The position numbers and the translations under genes are program-made. A stretch of 17,880 nt of DNA from CAIYXV01 sp035506255 (GTDB taxonomy: Bacteria; Margulisbacteria; WOR-1; XYC2-FULL-46-14; WPAF01), in assembly GCA_035506255.1 (NCBI GenBank), contig DATJPS010000035.1, forward strand, positions 1-17,880. The letters run 5' to 3'. Below are positions 15,101-17,880 of the stretch, one piece after another. Numbering within the stretch: position 1 is the stretch's first letter; every line of letters begins with the position of its first letter. The notes below the pieces were generated by a model. It made no database searches. It was not told where the DNA came from and worked only from the letters and a program-made list of their open reading frames with translations.

Positions 15101-16715
15101 CAAAGTGAGCGAGATCATAGCCAAGACGCGTTACACCACTCCGGGCGTCACGCTCATTTCCCCGCCGCCGCACCACGATATCTATTCGATCGAGGACCTG
15201 GCGCAGCTGATATTCGACCTTAAGAACGCCAATCCGCGGGCGCGCATTTCGGTGAAGCTGGTATCGGAAGTGGGGGTGGGAACGGTCGCGGCGGGGGTGG
15301 CCAAGGGCCATGCCGACATGATATTGATCTCCGGCGGGGACGGCGGCACCGGCGCTTCGCCGTTAAGCTCGATCAAGCATGCCGGGCTTCCCTGGGAACT
15401 CGGGCTTTCCGAGACCCACCAGACGCTGGTGCTTAACGACCTGCGCAGCCGCGTGCGGCTGCAGACCGACGGCCAGATGCGTACCGGCCGCGACGTAGCG
15501 ATCGCCGCGCTACTGGGAGCGGAGGAATACGGTTTCTGCACCGTCGCGCTGGTGATCATGGGATGCGTCATGCTCCGCCATTGCCATCTCAACAACTGCT
15601 CGGTCGGGGTCGCCACGCAAGACGCGATGCTGGAAAAGCGTTTTTCCGGTCGGCCGGAATACATCATCAACTATTTCCATTTCGTGGCGCGGGAACTGCG
15701 TGAGATCATGGCCCGGCTCGGCATACGGAAAATGGAAGAGATGATCGGGCGCTGCGATCTGCTGGAAGTGAACAAGGAAATGATCCCGTGGAAAGCGGAA
15801 GGCCTGGATTTTTCGAAGATATTATACCGTCCCGAGGTGCCGAAAACGGTCGGCACCCATTGCACCATGGCGCAGGACCACAATATCGATAAAGTGCTCG
15901 ACCGCGAACTGATCCGCCTGGCCGGCGCCGCCATTTCATCCGGCCAACCGGTAAAGGGCGAGCTAAAGATAAAGAACGACAACCGGACCTGCGGCGCGAT
16001 GCTGAGCGGCGAGGTGGTTAAAAAATACGGCGAGGCCGGATTGCCGGATGATACTATTCATTTTAAATTCAAGGGCGAGTCGGGGCAGAGTTTCGGCGCG
16101 TTCCTCGCAAAGGGAGTGACCTTCGAACTGGAAGGTCTTTGCAACGATTATATCGGCAAAGGGATCTCCGGCGGGAAGCTCATCGTGTATCCGGACAAAA
16201 AGTCCACCTATGATTCGGGCGAAAATATCCTGATCGGTAACACCACTTTCTACGGCGCGATCTCCGGCGAGGCGTACATTCGCGGCATGGCGGGCGAGCG
16301 GTTCTGCATTCGCAACTCCGGTCTCAACGGCGTGGTGGAAGGGGTGGGGGACCACGGCTGCGAATACATGACCGGCGGACGGATCGTGATCCTGGGCCGC
16401 ACCGGCCGCAACTTTGGCGCCGGGATGTCGGGCGGGATCGTCTACGTATATAACGAGGACGGCAAGTTCAAGGACCGCTGCAACTTCGAGATGATCGAGT
16501 TCGACTATCTCGGAGACCGGGACCGGGAGGTTATCGAAGGCCTGCTGACCAAACATGTGCAATATACGGGCAGCCCGTTGGCCGCAAGGATCCTGAAGGA
16601 CCTGGACCGGGAGATCAAGAATTTCACGAAAGTACTGCCGCTCGAATACAAGCGGATACTGAAGCAGGAAGAACTTGAGAAGAAGCTCGACCTGACGGAG
16701 GTGGCGGATGGGTGA
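12174..16715 (+). CDS. gltB: Glutamate synthase (GOGAT) large subunit
   Basis: 1513 residues from ATG 12174. With GltD it converts glutamine and 2-oxoglutarate into two glutamates using NADPH. The N-terminal glutaminase follows a 27-residue propeptide ending in LEHDS; the new N-terminus would be C28 (CGVGFVCDIKG), the nucleophile. Next come a central linker domain, an FMN-binding synthase barrel (GAMSFGSISRGAHE, GEGGEDPTRF, ISGGDGGTGASPLSS), the 3Fe-4S site C1131-x5-C1137-x4-C1142 (GCVMLRHCHLNNC), and a C-terminal glycine-rich beta-helix domain (about 1235-1440). Length and order are normal for bacterial GltB. GTG at 12165 would add three residues, but AAGGTG at 12162-12167 is better placed as the ribosome site for ATG 12174. 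It lies 81 bases after glnA and overlaps gltD by 8 bases. Confidence 0.97.
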   Translation: MEDANIRNTSGLPAGQGLYDPALEHDSCGVGFVCDIKGKTSHDIVSKGLEVLKRLAHRGAVGADPNTGDGAGILIQLPHEFFASACSFKLPKPGEYGAGLVFLPPDPAERKACKDAIERAIAEEGQVLLGWREVPVDNSGIGVTARETEPEIEQVFIGKGKGAGTQLELERKLYVIRKRAENMVRASQIEQKSCFYITNLSSRTINYKGLLMTHQVAQFFPDLKDPKMKSAIALVHSRYSTNTFPTWDLAQPFRFLAHNGEINTLRGNINWMAAKQGQLASAVFGDAIEDLKPVIVPGGSDSAAIDNAFELLLLSGRSLPHAMMMLIPNAWEQDKLMEAKLKDFYQYHACFMEPWDGPAAIAFTDGESIGAVLDRNGLRPARYIVTRDDMVVMASEVGVLDIAPEKIAISGRLEPGKMFFIDTKKGRIINDEEIKASISGHKPYGAWLKDNLLDLGDVPAGNKAPGKAALDVFTSMKAFGYSREDLKVIIGPMAETGKEPVGSMGNDTPLAVMSRTPQPLYYYFKQLFAQVTNPAIDPIREELVMSLVSFVGSQKNILDESPLHCHKIKVQEPVLTDEDLEKIKNIGEKGFKTKVIPTLFEIKDENNFITALDNVCAEAEKAIRDGYSFIILSDRGVNREKAALPALLACGAVHHHLVRKALRTQIGIVVESAEPREVHHFGVLFGYGADCINPYLAYEAVKYMVAGGELKLDEKTAIKNYRKAVEKGIFKILSKMGISTLQSYRGAQIFEALGLGPEIVDRCFAGTPSRIGGLNFRLLAKETIMRHKEAFPDHGEAAPVLRAGGVYQWKRDGEFHLLNPDSIAAIQDATRKEDYSKYQEFAKLINEQSANPTTLRGLLKFKKTTPVPIEEVEPAEQIFKRFATGAMSFGSISRGAHETLAIAMNRIGGRSNTGEGGEDPTRFAPLPNGDSKRSAIKQVASGRFGVTINYLTNADEIQIKIAQGAKPGEGGQLPGHKVSEIIAKTRYTTPGVTLISPPPHHDIYSIEDLAQLIFDLKNANPRARISVKLVSEVGVGTVAAGVAKGHADMILISGGDGGTGASPLSSIKHAGLPWELGLSETHQTLVLNDLRSRVRLQTDGQMRTGRDVAIAALLGAEEYGFCTVALVIMGCVMLRHCHLNNCSVGVATQDAMLEKRFSGRPEYIINYFHFVARELREIMARLGIRKMEEMIGRCDLLEVNKEMIPWKAEGLDFSKILYRPEVPKTVGTHCTMAQDHNIDKVLDRELIRLAGAAISSGQPVKGELKIKNDNRTCGAMLSGEVVKKYGEAGLPDDTIHFKFKGESGQSFGAFLAKGVTFELEGLCNDYIGKGISGGKLIVYPDKKSTYDSGENILIGNTTFYGAISGEAYIRGMAGERFCIRNSGLNGVVEGVGDHGCEYMTGGRIVILGRTGRNFGAGMSGGIVYVYNEDGKFKDRCNFEMIEFDYLGDRDREVIEGLLTKHVQYTGSPLAARILKDLDREIKNFTKVLPLEYKRILKQEELEKKLDLTEVADG

Positions 16716-17880
16716 CATAAAGGGATTCATCAAGACCCGCCGCGAAAAATCGGAATACCGGACGATCTGCGAAAGGGTCAAGGATTACGATCCGGTTTTT
16801 GTTTTACGGCCCGATTACCGTTCGCTGGAGCAGGCGAGCCGCTGCATGGATTGCGGCACGCCGTTCTGCCACTGGGGATGCCCGGTCGGCAACTATATCC
16901 CCGAATGGAACGATCTGGTATTCGCCGGTAAATGGGAGAAAGCGTTGGAGCTGCTGGAAGCGACCAATAACCTGCCGGAGATCACCGGCAGGGTCTGTCC
17001 CGCCCCGTGCGAGTTCGCCTGCGTGCTCGGAGTGAACGACGATCCGGTGACAATCAGGGAGAATGAACTTTCGGTGATCGAACACGCATTCCAGCATGGA
17101 AGCGTCAAGGCCCGCCCGCCGAAGACGCGTACGGGTAAGAAGGTCGCCGTGATCGGGTCCGGACCGGCGGGGCTGGCCTGCGCGGCGCAGCTTAACCAGG
17201 CCGGGCATACCGTTACCGTGTTCGAGCGCGATGACCGGATCGGCGGGCTGATGCGCTACGGCATACCGGACTTCAAGCTGGAAAAGCAGGTGCTGGAGCG
17301 CCGGATCAAGCTCTGGAAGGAAGAGGGGATCGGGTTCAAGACCGGCGTCAACGCGGGAATAGATATCCCGGCGGACAAACTGGTAAAGGAATACGATGCG
17401 GTGGTGCTGGCCGGCGGATCACGCGTTCCGCGCAACCTTAACGTTCCGGGAAGGGAATTGAAGGGGATCTATTTCGCGCTCGATTATTTAAAACAATCCA
17501 ACCGCAGAGTGGCCGGTGATGCCATCGCGGCGGCGGATACGATCGACGCCAAGGGGAAGAAGGTAGTGGTGATCGGCGGCGGCGATACCGGGTCCGACTG
17601 CATGGGGACCGCACACCGGCAGGGGGCTTCGGAAGTGGTGCAGATCGAACTGCTGCCAAAGCCGCCGGAACGGCGTCCCGACGGCCAGCCCTGGCCCAAA
17701 TATCCGGTGATCCTTAAGACCTCCACCAGCCAGGAAGAGGGCGGGGATAGAAAATGGTCCGTTTCCACCAAGTCGTTCGCCGGTGCGGACGGAAAAGTAA
17801 AAAAATTGAATTGCGTCCAGGTCGATGCCGCGCTAAAGGAGATCCCCGGCACTGATTTCGTGATCGAGGCCGACCTGGTC
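16708..17880 (+). CDS. gltD: Glutamate synthase small subunit (5' part, cut by window end)
   Basis: 391 residues are visible and the frame is open at the window end; typical GltD has about 470-490. It takes electrons from NADPH through FAD and [4Fe-4S] clusters to GltB. The N-terminal domain has C46-x2-C49-x4-C54-x3-C58 (CMDCGTPFCHWGC) and C97-x3-C101-x3-C105 (CPAPCEFAC). The FAD-binding loop is GSGPAG at 150-155 and the NADPH-binding loop GGGDTG at 290-295. Similar domains occur in NfnB and dihydropyrimidine dehydrogenase, but position right after gltB and the N-terminal pattern support GltD. GGAGGTG at 16697-16703, inside gltB, is the ribosome site 4 bases before the ATG. Confidence 0.95.
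   Translation, partial: MGDIKGFIKTRREKSEYRTICERVKDYDPVFVLRPDYRSLEQASRCMDCGTPFCHWGCPVGNYIPEWNDLVFAGKWEKALELLEATNNLPEITGRVCPAPCEFACVLGVNDDPVTIRENELSVIEHAFQHGSVKARPPKTRTGKKVAVIGSGPAGLACAAQLNQAGHTVTVFERDDRIGGLMRYGIPDFKLEKQVLERRIKLWKEEGIGFKTGVNAGIDIPADKLVKEYDAVVLAGGSRVPRNLNVPGRELKGIYFALDYLKQSNRRVAGDAIAAADTIDAKGKKVVVIGGGDTGSDCMGTAHRQGASEVVQIELLPKPPERRPDGQPWPKYPVILKTSTSQEEGGDRKWSVSTKSFAGADGKVKKLNCVQVDAALKEIPGTDFVIEADLV

Noticed and set aside
14112..15311. Open frame of 399 codons on the minus strand opposite gltB
   Set aside because: Same reasoning: the sense strand encodes the conserved FMN domain of GltB, and the antisense product has no family motif or ribosome site.
5596..15505. Eight copies of GCGATCGC, the HIP1 octamer of Cyanobacteria
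   Set aside because: Seven of the eight lie in frame as Ala-Ile-Ala (GCG ATC GC), so the strong preference for GCG and ATC codons explains most of them. This is not enough to claim a HIP1-like element or cyanobacterial kinship without a genome-wide count corrected for codon use.

Overview
The window reads as a compact bacterial energy and nitrogen block with every gene on the + strand. It opens inside an energy-converting (group 4, complex I-like) [NiFe] hydrogenase operon, runs into a complete F-type ATP synthase operon, and after one AT-rich gap continues into ammonium assimilation: glnA, gltB and gltD, the last cut by the window end. The bacterial-type F1Fo order (a, c, b, delta, alpha, gamma, beta, epsilon), Shine-Dalgarno sites, a short type I glutamine synthetase and GltB/GltD point to a bacterium. 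The hydrogenase points to an anaerobe that makes or uses H2. Hydrogenases of this general kind are known from uncultured lineages related to Cyanobacteria (Margulisbacteria, Saganbacteria) and from other anaerobic phyla. That placement is only a guess; no 16S or ribosomal protein gene is present to test it.

Layout: 1-186 is the end of a NuoK-like subunit. 183-512 is a NuoA-like small membrane protein. 514-951 is the NuoB-like small subunit. 948-2702 is a NuoC/large-subunit fusion that keeps all four Ni-binding cysteines. 2706-3641 is the NuoH-like membrane subunit and 3638-4033 a NuoI-like 2x[4Fe-4S] protein. 3996-4700 is a HycI-type hydrogenase maturation peptidase whose frame runs without a stop into an AtpZ/AtpI-like two-helix membrane domain. 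4697-10595 holds atpB, E, F, H, A, G, D, C. Almost every junction from 1 to 10595 is an ATGA/GTGA/TAATG/TGATG overlap or a gap of at most 27 bases, so hydrogenase and ATP synthase look like one transcription unit. Inference: the hydrogenase exports ions while oxidising a reductant such as ferredoxin, and the ATP synthase spends that gradient. The c subunit lacks the usual Na+ ligands, so the coupling ion is probably H+.

10596-10766 is a markedly AT-rich gap with two perfect 12-bp TACA-N4-TGTA palindromes whose centres are exactly 30 bp apart, probably the control region of glnA. 12093-12173, between glnA and gltB, holds a 10-bp GC-rich inverted repeat. Its loop pairs perfectly over 8 bases with the gltB ribosome binding site, giving H-type pseudoknot geometry. 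glnA and gltBD together form the GS-GOGAT cycle.

Most notable: the peptidase-AtpZ fusion at the hydrogenase/ATP synthase border, the twin palindromes before glnA, the candidate pseudoknot before gltB, and an epsilon subunit reduced to its beta-sandwich. No tRNA, rRNA, CRISPR array, insertion sequence or phage gene was seen.
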